A DNA stretch of 35,068 bases. It comes from a virus. Each line of letters starts with the position of its first letter. Position 1 is the stretch's first letter. Under the pieces are notes generated by a model. The model saw only the letters and a program-made list of their open reading frames with translations, ran no database searches and was not told the origin of the DNA. The stretch spans positions 1 to 35,068 of IMG/VR virus record IMGVR_UViG_3300048588_000362; one strand, given 5' to 3'. Both the position numbers and the translations under genes were made by a program. This document shows, one piece after another, positions 14,099-20,661 of this stretch.

Positions 14099-14521
14099 AT
14101 GAGCGAGGAGTCGTTACAAGAGATCGAAATTGTCGACACGGGCGGCAATCGCTGGCCGATCGTAGCCGAGGTCCGCAATGGGCTGGCTATCCATCACAGG
14201 GTGTTAATTAACTGGAGGGGCGTGGACTTTTTGACCGCCAAGGAGTGGGTTATCACTCACGTCAATAGCGGAGGCGTAATTGCTGTTTTTCCCAGCGAGA
14301 ATCGCGCCCGCGCTCAATTTATGAAGGCAGGCGAATTGCGGCTTGATGACACCTTGCTGGGCGACTTGTCTGGCTGCGAAATTTGCGCCAATGTACTGGA
14401 GATCGCCCGGCTCCTGAATAACCAAACAGCGCCGGAGAGATTATTGGAGAACGCCGCGATCTGCGCAGACTTATTAGCGCGTGAGCGAACAGAACAGGAT
14501 GGAACGAATGTCCACGAATAA
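14099..14521 (+). CDS. Hypothetical protein (140 aa)
   Basis: Start chosen at ATG 14099, 8 bases after a GGATGG site; ATG 14087 in the same frame is possible. Beta-rich first half (IVDTGGNRWPIVAEVRNGLA, FLTAKEWVITHVNSGGVIAV), then helical (ALLARERTE-like end with CADLLARERTEQDG). No family recognised. A 101-base gap to the upstream gene is the largest in this part of the operon and shows no clear promoter. Confidence 0.57.
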   Translation: MSEESLQEIEIVDTGGNRWPIVAEVRNGLAIHHRVLINWRGVDFLTAKEWVITHVNSGGVIAVFPSENRARAQFMKAGELRLDDTLLGDLSGCEICANVLEIARLLNNQTAPERLLENAAICADLLARERTEQDGTNVHE

Positions 14522-14831
14522 ACTCGAAATCTTAAGCGTTACCCCGGTCTATGGAGAGATCGAAGAGCCGGGGAGCTACATTTCTAGGGAGGAACGAACA
14601 ATGTCAGAACGAACCGAACCACCAACCCGCCCATCAGCCGAAATTGACGACCGCATTGCCCGGCTGGCGATCCGCTGGCATTACGAGGAAGATGCCCAGC
14701 TCCGCGGGGAACTGCTCAGCGCGGCCGCTGCGCTGTATTGGGCCTCCGACCCGACGTGCGAATGGACGAATGCCCCGGAATTTCTGGCGGGATACGTGGA
14801 GGCAGTTTTGAAAGCGGAGGGCCTGATCTAA
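14508..14831 (+). CDS. Hypothetical protein (107 aa; possible 76-aa form)
   Basis: Two starts have good signals: ATG 14508 (overlapping the previous gene by 14 bases, AGGATGG site) and ATG 14601 (GGGAGG site plus AACGAAC spacer). The long form fits the tight packing of the operon. The shared part is helical: DDRIARLAIRWHYEEDAQL, LLSAAAALYWASDPTCEW, and FLAGYVEAVLKAEGLI. No family recognised. Both forms could be made. Confidence 0.57.
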   Translation: MSTNKLEILSVTPVYGEIEEPGSYISREERTMSERTEPPTRPSAEIDDRIARLAIRWHYEEDAQLRGELLSAAAALYWASDPTCEWTNAPEFLAGYVEAVLKAEGLI

Positions 14832-15025
14832 TGACACCCGACGAACGGAGCGCCCACACCCGGCGCATCTACAGCACACTCATTCGTGAGCGTCGCGCCA
14901 GGGAGGCCCAGCACCCGCCCGGCCACGCCAAGCGGGCTGATGCGCTGACGGACATTGACGGCGCCATCGAATCGTTGCGGGCGCTGACGTTGGAACTGAG
15001 GGCAGAACAGGAGGCAAGCGAGTGA
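14831..15025 (+). CDS. Small helical hypothetical protein (64 aa)
   Basis: ATG 14831 overlaps the previous stop (TAATG). It is Arg/Glu-rich and helical: TRRIYSTLIRERRAREAQH, then IDGAIESLRALTLELRAEQE. Unknown function. Coupled to the next gene by a GTGA overlap. Confidence 0.57.
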   Translation: MTPDERSAHTRRIYSTLIRERRAREAQHPPGHAKRADALTDIDGAIESLRALTLELRAEQEASE

Positions 15026-15279
15026 CAGAGCACGAGTTGAGAGTTTGCTTTGAGACCGTCAAGCAATTCATCCGCGACGAAAAGGCCATGCGCCGGCATG
15101 TGCTCAAGGAGCGCACCGACGGCGAACGCAACGCCAAGGCCGCCAAGCTCCGCCGGTGCGACGAGGCGATGGCCGCACTGGTGGCGATGAAAGACGAGTT
15201 GAAGCGGCACGTCGAGGAACCACCGGAACAGGTGATGCTGTTGGACGATGTGCCGACGGTGAAGCGGGGAGGGTACTAG
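15022..15279 (+). CDS. Small charged helical protein (85 aa)
   Basis: Starts at GTG 15022 overlapping the previous stop. Helical and highly charged: VCFETVKQFIRDEKAMRRHV, then KLRRCDEAMAALVAMKDELK, and a tail (PEQVMLLDDVPTVKRGGY). No family recognised. Confidence 0.57.
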   Translation: MTEHELRVCFETVKQFIRDEKAMRRHVLKERTDGERNAKAAKLRRCDEAMAALVAMKDELKRHVEEPPEQVMLLDDVPTVKRGGY

Positions 15280-15280
15280 G

Positions 15281-15676
15281 ATGCCCCACCAAACCATCCG
15301 CCCCGCCAAGCGCCCGGCCCAGCTTCAGCCCGCCGGCAAGGCCACGCACCCGCTCACCGCTCCGCGTCCGCCCGCTGCTCATTTGCGCAACCTGTACGCC
15401 ACGCGGCGCATGACTGACGCGGACATAGCCGACGTTTTTGGCGTCTCCGTCACCACCGTTCGCCGGTGGCGGCTTGCCGATGGCCTGACCCCTGCCGACC
15501 GCCGGCCACCCGCCACGGAGCTGCGTCGGCTCTACGACGTGCGCCGGCTGACGGTAGGCGAGATGGCTGCGCACTACCGTGTGAGTTACTCAACCATGCA
15601 CCGCTGGCTGACCGAAGCGGAGGTAACATTCCGCCAAGGCCCGCCACGGATTGAGATACCAGAGGAGGAATCCTAA
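15281..15676 (+). CDS. DNA-binding protein with two tandem HTH units
   Basis: After a basic, proline-rich N terminus (about 1-33), two similar units follow: about residues 35-69 (LRNLYATRRMTDADIADVFG, VTTVRRW) and about 81-115 (LRRLYDVRRLTVGEMAAHYR, YSTMHRWL). Each has the form of a resolvase/MarR-type helix-turn-helix with an R-W end on the recognition helix. The repeat period is about 46 residues. The stop overlaps the next gene, which holds three more such units. Likely a sequence-specific DNA-binding protein, possibly a late-gene activator, but no known regulator family fits. Confidence 0.72.
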   Translation: MPHQTIRPAKRPAQLQPAGKATHPLTAPRPPAAHLRNLYATRRMTDADIADVFGVSVTTVRRWRLADGLTPADRRPPATELRRLYDVRRLTVGEMAAHYRVSYSTMHRWLTEAEVTFRQGPPRIEIPEEES

Positions 15677-16365
15677 TGGCCCCAGCCAACGCCACCCCCG
15701 CCCCGCCCGCGGCGGAGCTCAACGAGATGCACAACGCCCGCGGCCTGACCTATCGCCAAATGGCCAGCTTCTACGGCGTCGGCCTGGCCACCATCCGCCG
15801 GTGGATGGACGAACAGAGCGTCCCCCGTATGCAATCCGGCAAGCGCCTTGTGGACCCGTCCGCGCCCGAGCGCACGCGGCCCAGCCGGGCCGAGCTGGAG
15901 GAGATGTCGAAGACGATGAGTCAGAAGGAGATAGCTGAGCACCTCGGCTTTGGCAAGAGCACGGTGAATATGTGGATCCGCAAGTACGGCATTGTGACCA
16001 AGAAGCCCGACCCGATTCCAGAAAAGCCCAGGACCGAGCCTGACCAAGCCACCCTGTTCCGACTCTACCATGATGAGGAGTTGAATTTGGCCCAAATTGG
16101 CGAGCGGTACGGCCACAGCAGAAATTGGGCGGCTAAGCTGATGGATAAATACGGCATAGAGCGGCGACAGAAGGGTTGGCTTCCACCCGTACCCGACACC
16201 CACACCCCCGACCCGCTGCCCGTGCCCCCGCCACGCACGGGCCGGGCACGGCAAGGGCGGCCGCCCGAGCGGGCGTTCCTGCGGCTTAGTGAGACAGAGC
16301 GGCGGATTGTACAGCGGAATGTGGATAGCTTTTTGATGTATGCGCAGGTGAAGGAGGCGGCATGA
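15676..16365 (+). CDS. DNA-binding protein with three tandem HTH units
   Basis: A 229-residue protein with HTH units at about 15-46 (LTYRQMASFYGVGLATIRRW), 74-105 (MSQKEIAEHLGFGKSTVNMW) and 127-161 (LNLAQIGERYGHSRNWAAKL), joined by proline-rich linkers. A basic linker (PPPRTGRARQGRPPE) leads to a C-terminal helix (LRLSETERRIVQRNVDSFLM). The start overlaps the stop of its two-unit neighbour, so the pair is made together and contains five serial HTHs. They could bind a long composite site. Role unknown; transcriptional control is the simplest guess. Confidence 0.72.
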   Translation: MAPANATPAPPAAELNEMHNARGLTYRQMASFYGVGLATIRRWMDEQSVPRMQSGKRLVDPSAPERTRPSRAELEEMSKTMSQKEIAEHLGFGKSTVNMWIRKYGIVTKKPDPIPEKPRTEPDQATLFRLYHDEELNLAQIGERYGHSRNWAAKLMDKYGIERRQKGWLPPVPDTHTPDPLPVPPPRTGRARQGRPPERAFLRLSETERRIVQRNVDSFLMYAQVKEAA

Positions 16366-16532
16366 TTGCCATCGAAGAGAAGCGACCGCGAAGGTCGCGC
16401 AAGTACCTGAGAGCAAAAGAAGCTTTGTCAAACCTGGGGTGCAGATGGCCCGTTGCAATGACGGAAGTCTACCGACAGCTTGAACTTAGGGGCTTTCGGT
16501 GGAACAGTGACAAGCAAGCTTGGGTACGCTAG
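16362..16532 (+). CDS. Small basic protein (56 aa)
   Basis: ATG 16362 overlaps the previous stop (ATGA) with a GGAGG site just upstream. It begins MIAIEEKRPRRSRKYLRAKE and ends in GFRWNSDKQAWVR, a short G-F-x-W...W-V motif seen in many small DNA-associated modules and echoed by GGKYDGGSKTWTIP in the protein from 19023. Strongly basic. Function unknown. Confidence 0.6.
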   Translation: MIAIEEKRPRRSRKYLRAKEALSNLGCRWPVAMTEVYRQLELRGFRWNSDKQAWVR

Positions 16533-16547
16533 CCCCCGCAAAGCAAA

Positions 16548-16575
16548 GGCGCACGGCCATGCACAGCCGTGCGCC
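16548..16575. repeat. GC-rich hairpin after the early operon
   Basis: A perfect 10-bp stem (GGCGCACGGC at 16548-16557 with 16566-16575, 8-nt loop) 16 bases after a stop codon. There is no T tract, so it may be a Rho-type or pausing structure or protect the mRNA end. Confidence 0.45.
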
Positions 16576-16632
16576 CGATGTCCGTAGTGACCGAATCAAC
16601 CGAATCAACCAACGAACGAAAGGGATTATATC

Positions 16633-16851
16633 ATGTCCAACGAACAAGCCCAACGCATTGCTGAGCTAGAGCAACTCGCCGCCGAGGAAGGGATCGCCCT
16701 GCCCTGGCCGGCTGCTGTCATAGCCGCAATGGAGGAGCGCGGCCAGTATGTCGATTTGACGAGCGGGCTGACCGGGAGCGACCAGGAGCGGGTGAGCCTG
16801 ACGGTAGTAGGCGAGGCGGTGGCAGTGGCAGGGAAGAAGCGGTGGTGGTAA
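16633..16851 (+). CDS. Small hypothetical protein (72 aa)
   Basis: Start at ATG 16633 behind an AAAGGGA site and the recurrent AACGAACGAA sequence. The product has a helical acidic start (MSNEQAQRIAELEQLAAEEG), then LPWPAAVIAAMEERGQY and a strand-rich end finishing GKKRWW. No family recognised. It is separated from the operon by a hairpin and a 100-base gap. Confidence 0.57.
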   Translation: MSNEQAQRIAELEQLAAEEGIALPWPAAVIAAMEERGQYVDLTSGLTGSDQERVSLTVVGEAVAVAGKKRWW

Positions 16852-16873
16852 GATTGCCGTAAATTCGCCCCAC

Positions 16874-16903
16874 TTGCGCAGCATAGCACGGCTGTGCTAA
16901 AAT
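16874..16903 (+). promoter_or_regulatory. Promoter upstream of the FtsK-like gene
   Basis: TTGCGC at 16874-16879, 18-base spacer, TGC then TAAAAT at 16898-16903. The -10 region lies in a palindrome (TAGCAC at 16884-16889 with GTGCTA at 16894-16899), a possible operator. The 12-mer GTGCTAAAATCG recurs at the right edge of the window on the minus strand. Confidence 0.55.
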
Positions 16904-17001
16904 CGACAACGCCGCCGGTTCTGACCCCGACGGCGTTGTCTGACCAGTAACCGTGAGTGAGACGGCGACCGGCTCCGCAAATCGTAACACAGCCGCCCCG
17001 T

Positions 17002-17019
17002 CTCCCTGAAACCAGGGAG
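17002..17019 (+). promoter_or_regulatory. Hairpin that buries the ribosome site of the FtsK-like gene
   Basis: CTCCCT (17002-17007) pairs with AGGGAG (17014-17019), which is the ribosome site for TTG 17026. The loop is GAAACC. Together with a TTG start this should keep translation low or make it conditional. Confidence 0.45.
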
Positions 17020-17025
17020 CACCTT

Positions 17026-18696
17026 TTGCGCACATCCATCTGGCCCCCATTTTTCGCCTTCATCCTGGCCCTGCTGCTCATGATCTGGGCCTACAATCCC
17101 AGCTACATCGCCGCGACGCTGATCTTCATCGGCGCATGGTTCACCATGCTGCTCTATATCGCGCTGGTGGCTATCGTCGGCGCGCTGATGGTGCTAGCCT
17201 GGCTTGTCTATGCCAGAATCCAGAACCAGCAGAACCGCCCCGTAGACGGTGCCTACCCACTGCAACGCTTCCGCGTGCGCGGCGGGCGGACGGTCGTCAT
17301 CAACCCAACCCACATGATGAGCGCGGCCGCGGTCATTGACCGCCGCACCGGCGACTACACCGAAATCGAGCACCCCGCCGGCTGGGATGTCGTTGCGCCC
17401 CTCCGCCATGCCATCGAGCGCAGCAATAGCATTCGCGCCATGTTCCCCGGTGATGCGGCGCGGATGAACCAGAACGGTGCCATGTCGCGGATGCCCAGCA
17501 TGGCCGGCGTGCGCCAGCTCGAAGCCAAGGCGCCGGCCGCGCCGCGGGTGGTCGGCGCGCCGCCGCCCGTTGAGCGGGTAGCGCCGCCGCGCGAACCGCT
17601 CAGCCTGCCCGCCGCCTTCAAGCGCAGCGAGCCGGAAAAGTGGATCATCGGCCAGAATCCCGAAGCCGGTACCCTGGCCACCATCCAGCCCCGCCAGAGC
17701 GTGCACGCCGGCATTATCGGCGCGACCGGCACGGGCAAAACCGCGTCGCTCGGCTTCCTCATTGCCGCCTACGCCATCCGCCACGGCTGGCACACGGTCA
17801 TCCTTGACCCCAAGGGCGGCGCGGACTGGGAGCCGTGGAGCCGGCACGCCGAGTGGCACGAAAGCGACCGTACCACCTTCCCCGATCAGGTACGCGCCAT
17901 CGAAGCCGAGCACGACCGCCGCTATGCCACGGTCAAGGCCGCCCACGTGCCCGATGTGGGGCAACTGCGCACCCCTCCGCCGCCGGTGTTGGTGGTGGTC
18001 GAAGAATATGGCGATCTCATTGACCAGCTGCGCAAAGCCAAGCGCAGCGAAGCCGAGGCGGTCGACACGATGCTTGACCGGCTGTTGCGGCTTAGTCGGA
18101 TGACCGACATTCATCTGCTATTCATTGACCAGTATCCAGAGCACTGGAGCAACCAGGTGATTGCCGGCACGAAGGCCAAAGCGGTGTTTCAGTTGGGGCC
18201 AAACCAGGGCGCGAAGCTCGAGGAGTACAAGGCCAGCAAATTACCCGACTGTGGCCGCTTCCTGCTGCGCGGCAAAGAGTACGACGCCTGGCACGTTGCG
18301 CCCGACGTGGCCGGCATCCTGCGGGCGTTGCCGGCGCGGCGTGGGGTAGATATCGTGGGGGTGCAGTATGGCGTGGATGGTGTTCAGGATGGCGTTCGCG
18401 ATGGGGGTGGGCGGTCAAATACACGAGACAGCGACACGGGCGAACGGGCGAACGAACAACCCGCCCCCAAATGGGATGACGTAACCGCCGCGTTCTTCTC
18501 CGCTCATCCCGACCTGCTAACGGGGCCGGCCCGTGGTATCACCGACCTGGCGCGACTGATGGCAGAGAGCGAGGGCAACGCCAAGCCGCACACGGCGTAC
18601 AAGAGCATTGCGCACGCCTACTTCCACCAGTTCCGCGCCGCCGTGCGCTTGCCAAGCGGTGCCCCGCTGGGCGTTGACGTGACGGAGGCACGCTAA
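17026..18696 (+). CDS. FtsK/HerA-like membrane-anchored DNA translocase ATPase
   Basis: Start set at TTG 17026 because of the GGGAG site; a GTG at 16957 without a site would add 23 residues. The 556-residue form has two or three membrane segments (about 8-23 and 28-63), a linker with a Pro/Ala-rich part, and a RecA-like motor: Walker A GATGTGKT (about 232-239), LDPKGGADW, and Walker B VLVVVEE (about 321-327). The C terminus carries a small helical domain. FtsK/SpoIIIE-type pumps move double-stranded DNA across or near membranes. In a phage it could act in DNA entry, segregation of an extrachromosomal form, or packaging. It is not the terminase. Confidence 0.82.
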   Translation: MRTSIWPPFFAFILALLLMIWAYNPSYIAATLIFIGAWFTMLLYIALVAIVGALMVLAWLVYARIQNQQNRPVDGAYPLQRFRVRGGRTVVINPTHMMSAAAVIDRRTGDYTEIEHPAGWDVVAPLRHAIERSNSIRAMFPGDAARMNQNGAMSRMPSMAGVRQLEAKAPAAPRVVGAPPPVERVAPPREPLSLPAAFKRSEPEKWIIGQNPEAGTLATIQPRQSVHAGIIGATGTGKTASLGFLIAAYAIRHGWHTVILDPKGGADWEPWSRHAEWHESDRTTFPDQVRAIEAEHDRRYATVKAAHVPDVGQLRTPPPPVLVVVEEYGDLIDQLRKAKRSEAEAVDTMLDRLLRLSRMTDIHLLFIDQYPEHWSNQVIAGTKAKAVFQLGPNQGAKLEEYKASKLPDCGRFLLRGKEYDAWHVAPDVAGILRALPARRGVDIVGVQYGVDGVQDGVRDGGGRSNTRDSDTGERANEQPAPKWDDVTAAFFSAHPDLLTGPARGITDLARLMAESEGNAKPHTAYKSIAHAYFHQFRAAVRLPSGAPLGVDVTEAR

Positions 18697-18700
18697 GCCC

Positions 18701-18729
18701 TTGCCAGGCCGGCCGGCGTGCGGTACAAT
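18701..18729 (+). promoter_or_regulatory. Strong promoter with no following gene (ncRNA promoter)
   Basis: TTGCCA at 18701-18706, a 17-base spacer, TACAAT at 18724-18729, only 4 bases after the FtsK-like stop codon. Predicted start near 18736. The only downstream element before a strong terminator is about 130 nt of structured, non-coding sequence. Confidence 0.7.
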
Positions 18730-18735
18730 GGCCGC

Positions 18736-18869
18736 AGGCGGCGTGTGACAGAAGAAGCCGCGGCTAGAAGAGTTGCCAACAATTAGCGAATCTCTGACAG
18801 CGGCGCGAGTAATTGCGTGCCGCAAGATGTATCAAAAAGGCGAGCCTCAGCCAGCTCGCCTTTTTGTTT
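18736..18869 (+). ncRNA. Candidate small RNA, about 130 nt
   Basis: Bounded by a near-consensus promoter and a strong intrinsic terminator. There is no open frame longer than a few codons with a ribosome site. It can fold: a GC-rich pairing near the start (GGCGGC with GCCGC segments at 18737-18765), a hairpin GCGGC...GCCGC at about 18800-18823, and the terminator stem. Regulation or target unknown. No known RNA family recognised. Confidence 0.55.
18834..18869. terminator. Intrinsic terminator, works on both strands
   Basis: A 12-bp perfect stem (AAAAAGGCGAGC at 18834-18845 with 18854-18865, 8-nt loop) with T tracts on both strands. It ends the candidate small RNA. Confidence 0.85.
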
Positions 18870-18954
18870 GCCCAGCGCGGGCGAGGCTTGCGGGCGGCGT
18901 AAGGCGTGGGGGTGGAATTGGGTGAAATCGGTCAAATGTCGTAGAAATTCGGGG

Positions 18955-18983
18955 TTGCTATTTTTGATTAAATATTGTATAAT
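18955..18983 (+). promoter_or_regulatory. Promoter for the gene at 19023
   Basis: TTGCTA at 18955-18960, 17-base spacer, perfect TATAAT at 18978-18983. The -10 overlaps the left arm of the inverted repeat at 18964-19009. Confidence 0.75.
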
Positions 18984-19009
18984 CATCTTATCAAACAATA
19001 TTTAATCAA
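18964..19009. repeat. Perfect 15-bp AT-rich inverted repeat over a promoter (operator)
   Basis: TTGATTAAATATTGT at 18964-18978 is exactly complementary to 18995-19009, with a 16-base spacer that contains most of the -10. It is an AT-rich island in a GC-rich genome. The position over the -10 and the start point fits repressor binding or a transcript-start hairpin. Confidence 0.75.
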
Positions 19010-19022
19010 ACAGGAGCGAACG

Positions 19023-19298
19023 ATGAGCACAATCACAGTCAAAGTCAGCCAGAAGAATTTTGCCAAGGGTGTCAAGTATGCCAAGACATTTGGCGGCAAG
19101 TACGACGGGGGCAGCAAGACTTGGACAATCCCAACCCACCGCAACGGCGTGTACAACAACGCCTGCAATGCCCTGGGCAACTATGGGCTGATCGAAGTGA
19201 GCCGCAGCGAAGGCAGCCAAGCCGGCGCGGTTGTCGCCACCGGCGATCATGACGGCAACTGCCCCGCCAACTTCGGAGGCGCTTGTGAGTGCAAATAG
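19023..19298 (+). CDS. Small protein with F-x-x-G...W-T motif (91 aa)
   Basis: ATG 19023 behind CAGGAG. The N terminus (about 1-60) forms one module: ITVKVSQKNFAKGVKYAKTF then GGKYDGGSKTWTIPTHRNGV, resembling the small beta-alpha modules that read G-x-x-W-D...K-x-W in many phage and DNA-metabolism proteins. The C terminus is glycine/cysteine-rich (NCPANFGGACECK). It is tightly controlled, judging from its operator-covered promoter. Function unknown. Confidence 0.65.
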   Translation: MSTITVKVSQKNFAKGVKYAKTFGGKYDGGSKTWTIPTHRNGVYNNACNALGNYGLIEVSRSEGSQAGAVVATGDHDGNCPANFGGACECK

Positions 19299-19725
19299 CC
19301 ACGGAGGAGCAGGCCGCGGCCAGGGGCGCAAGCCCCTGGCGGAGCCGGTCACGACGAAATGCTTTACGCTCTTTGAGCGGCAAGCCGGGTACACGAGCGA
19401 GCAGATCCGGTCAATCATCGACCGACACGAAGTGGAGTACAATCGGGAGTGGGTCACGCTGTGGGAAGACAACGCCGGCGGGCTGTGGCTGGTGGACACG
19501 GCGAGAGCAGCGGCCTGGAGCGTTGGATCTAGCAACTTCGTGGCGGATGCGTCGGACTTGTGGATTGGCCAGACCGACGCATGGGAGACCGACAGTCACC
19601 CATACGCCGAAGCGGTTGAGCAACAGGACGGAATCAAGCTTGTGGCAGAGTACAGCAACGGGGAAGCAAAATTCTACCCCGAAGAAATGGGTAGCGCAGC
19701 GACAGAGTACTGCTTCAAGTCTTAA
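19285..19725 (+). CDS. Hypothetical protein (146 aa)
   Basis: Starts at GTG 19285, overlapping the end of the previous gene, with GGAGG 6 bases upstream. It begins VSANSHGGAGRGQGRKPLAE, a basic GxGRKP-type N terminus common in phage DNA-binding proteins, then FTLFERQAGYTSEQIRSIID and a beta-rich, acidic remainder (GGLWLVDTARAAAW, LVAEYSNGEAKFYPEEMG). No family recognised. Followed directly by a strong terminator. Confidence 0.63.
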   Translation: MSANSHGGAGRGQGRKPLAEPVTTKCFTLFERQAGYTSEQIRSIIDRHEVEYNREWVTLWEDNAGGLWLVDTARAAAWSVGSSNFVADASDLWIGQTDAWETDSHPYAEAVEQQDGIKLVAEYSNGEAKFYPEEMGSAATEYCFKS

Positions 19726-19758
19726 AGAGAGGGCAGCCAAGTGGCTGCCCTCTCTTTT
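19724..19758. terminator. Bidirectional terminator between convergent operons
   Basis: A perfect 15-bp stem (19724-19738 with 19743-19757, 4-nt loop AAGT), followed by T residues on the plus strand and TTTAAG on the minus strand. It closes both the plus-strand early region and the 15-kb minus-strand virion operon. Confidence 0.9.
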
Positions 19759-19975
19759 ATTCCGCCAACACGTACCGCGGCGGCACCACGCGCCGCACGA
19801 AGCGCGGCCGGCCCTCCACGACATGCACCCGATTGCGCATGTCCTCCGGCAACGTGAGCACGCACTCAAGCTCAGCCGGCAAGGTCTGCAAATGCCGGTC
19901 GAGCTCCGACCGATTGACACAGACCGTCGTTGTGGTTGCGCCCAGCGCATCCCCCACCGTCACGTAGAAAAACAT
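19757..19975 (-). CDS. Last gene of the virion operon, hypothetical (72 aa)
   Basis: Start at ATG 19975 behind GGGAGGG, immediately after the stop of a 27-residue membrane peptide (TGAATG). The product begins MFFYVTVGDALGATTTTVCV and ends RPRFVRRVVPPRYVLAE. No membrane segment or known family. It belongs to the cassette with the CAP lipoprotein. Confidence 0.58.
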   Translation of the reverse strand: MFFYVTVGDALGATTTTVCVNRSELDRHLQTLPAELECVLTLPEDMRNRVHVVEGRPRFVRRVVPPRYVLAE

Positions 19976-20059
19976 TCATCCCTCCCACTGCAAAAACGCC
20001 GCAAACACCGCCATGCCGAGCACGAGCCCAGCCAGAAAGAACCACACCTCACTCGCCAC
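19976..20059 (-). CDS. 27-residue single-pass membrane peptide
   Basis: Starts at GTG 20059 inside the end of the lipoprotein gene (11-base overlap) and stops directly before ATG 19975. The product is one hydrophobic helix (VWFFLAGLVLGMAVFAAF) with short polar ends. Its overlap with both neighbours supports translation. A small envelope protein encoded beside a lipoprotein is reminiscent of lysis or exclusion peptides. Confidence 0.5.
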   Translation of the reverse strand: MASEVWFFLAGLVLGMAVFAAFLQWEG

Positions 20060-20651
20060 TGGTGGGCACCTCGCAGATGGCGATCAGGATGACCCAGTAA
20101 TACGAGTACTCCGACCCGGGCACCGCCACAAACGCCACCCCGATATCACCCTGCTCACGGAAAAACGCATCCAGCCCCAGCAAATGGCGCGCATGGGCAG
20201 GCGATGCGCTCAGCAGTTGCCACGTCAGCGCCGGATCGGGCGTGCCAGCCAGAATCGATTCGATGTTGTTGCCGTTGAGCGTGTAGGCCGCGGGGAGCCG
20301 GCAACCCGCGGCCCGCGCCACGGGGTTGGGGCAGATGCCGCTTGGATCACAGTGGCCAAAGTAGCGCCGTCTTGCCATTGATTCGGCGCGGTGTTGCGCC
20401 GCTTCCACCAATGCCGGATGGCAGCGCACGGTCGTGCGCTGTTGGCGTGCGTCCGTGGCCAGGAGCTGCGCAAAGTCCACCGCCGGCCCGCTGCGGTAGC
20501 AGGCCGGCGCGGTTGGCGTGGGTGTGGGCTGCGCCAGCCGCACAAGCGGCATATAGGCGTAATGGAGCGGGCTGACGGGTTGCGGGATGTGGGCTGGGCT
20601 ACAGCCGGCGAGGAGGGCGGCGAGGATGAGCAGCAACCGCAGGTGCGGCAT
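20049..20651 (-). CDS. CAP/SCP-domain lipoprotein
   Basis: A 200-residue protein with a lipoprotein signal (LLILAALLAGC, lipidated Cys17), a Pro/Thr linker (QPTPTPTAP), and a CAP (SCP/PR-1) domain from about residue 55 to 195. Recognisable CAP features are HPALVEAAQHRAESMA, FGHCDPSG with His100, SPAHARHLLG with His153, and IGVAF. The usual GEN(I) glutamate is replaced (GNNIES, 127-132). Four cysteines beyond the lipobox could form disulfides. It should sit on the outer face of the cell membrane. In a phage late operon it may aid host lysis, block superinfection, or be carried for lysogenic benefit. Confidence 0.8.
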   Translation of the reverse strand: MPHLRLLLILAALLAGCSPAHIPQPVSPLHYAYMPLVRLAQPTPTPTAPACYRSGPAVDFAQLLATDARQQRTTVRCHPALVEAAQHRAESMARRRYFGHCDPSGICPNPVARAAGCRLPAAYTLNGNNIESILAGTPDPALTWQLLSASPAHARHLLGLDAFFREQGDIGVAFVAVPGSEYSYYWVILIAICEVPTSGE

Positions 20652-20661
20652 GGTGGGTCTC

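Noticed and set aside
16548-16575. Hairpin as an intrinsic terminator
   Set aside because: The stem is strong but no T tract follows on either strand.
17026-18696. FtsK-like ATPase as evidence for a conjugative element
   Set aside because: No relaxase or type IV secretion genes are present, and the surroundings are fully phage-like.
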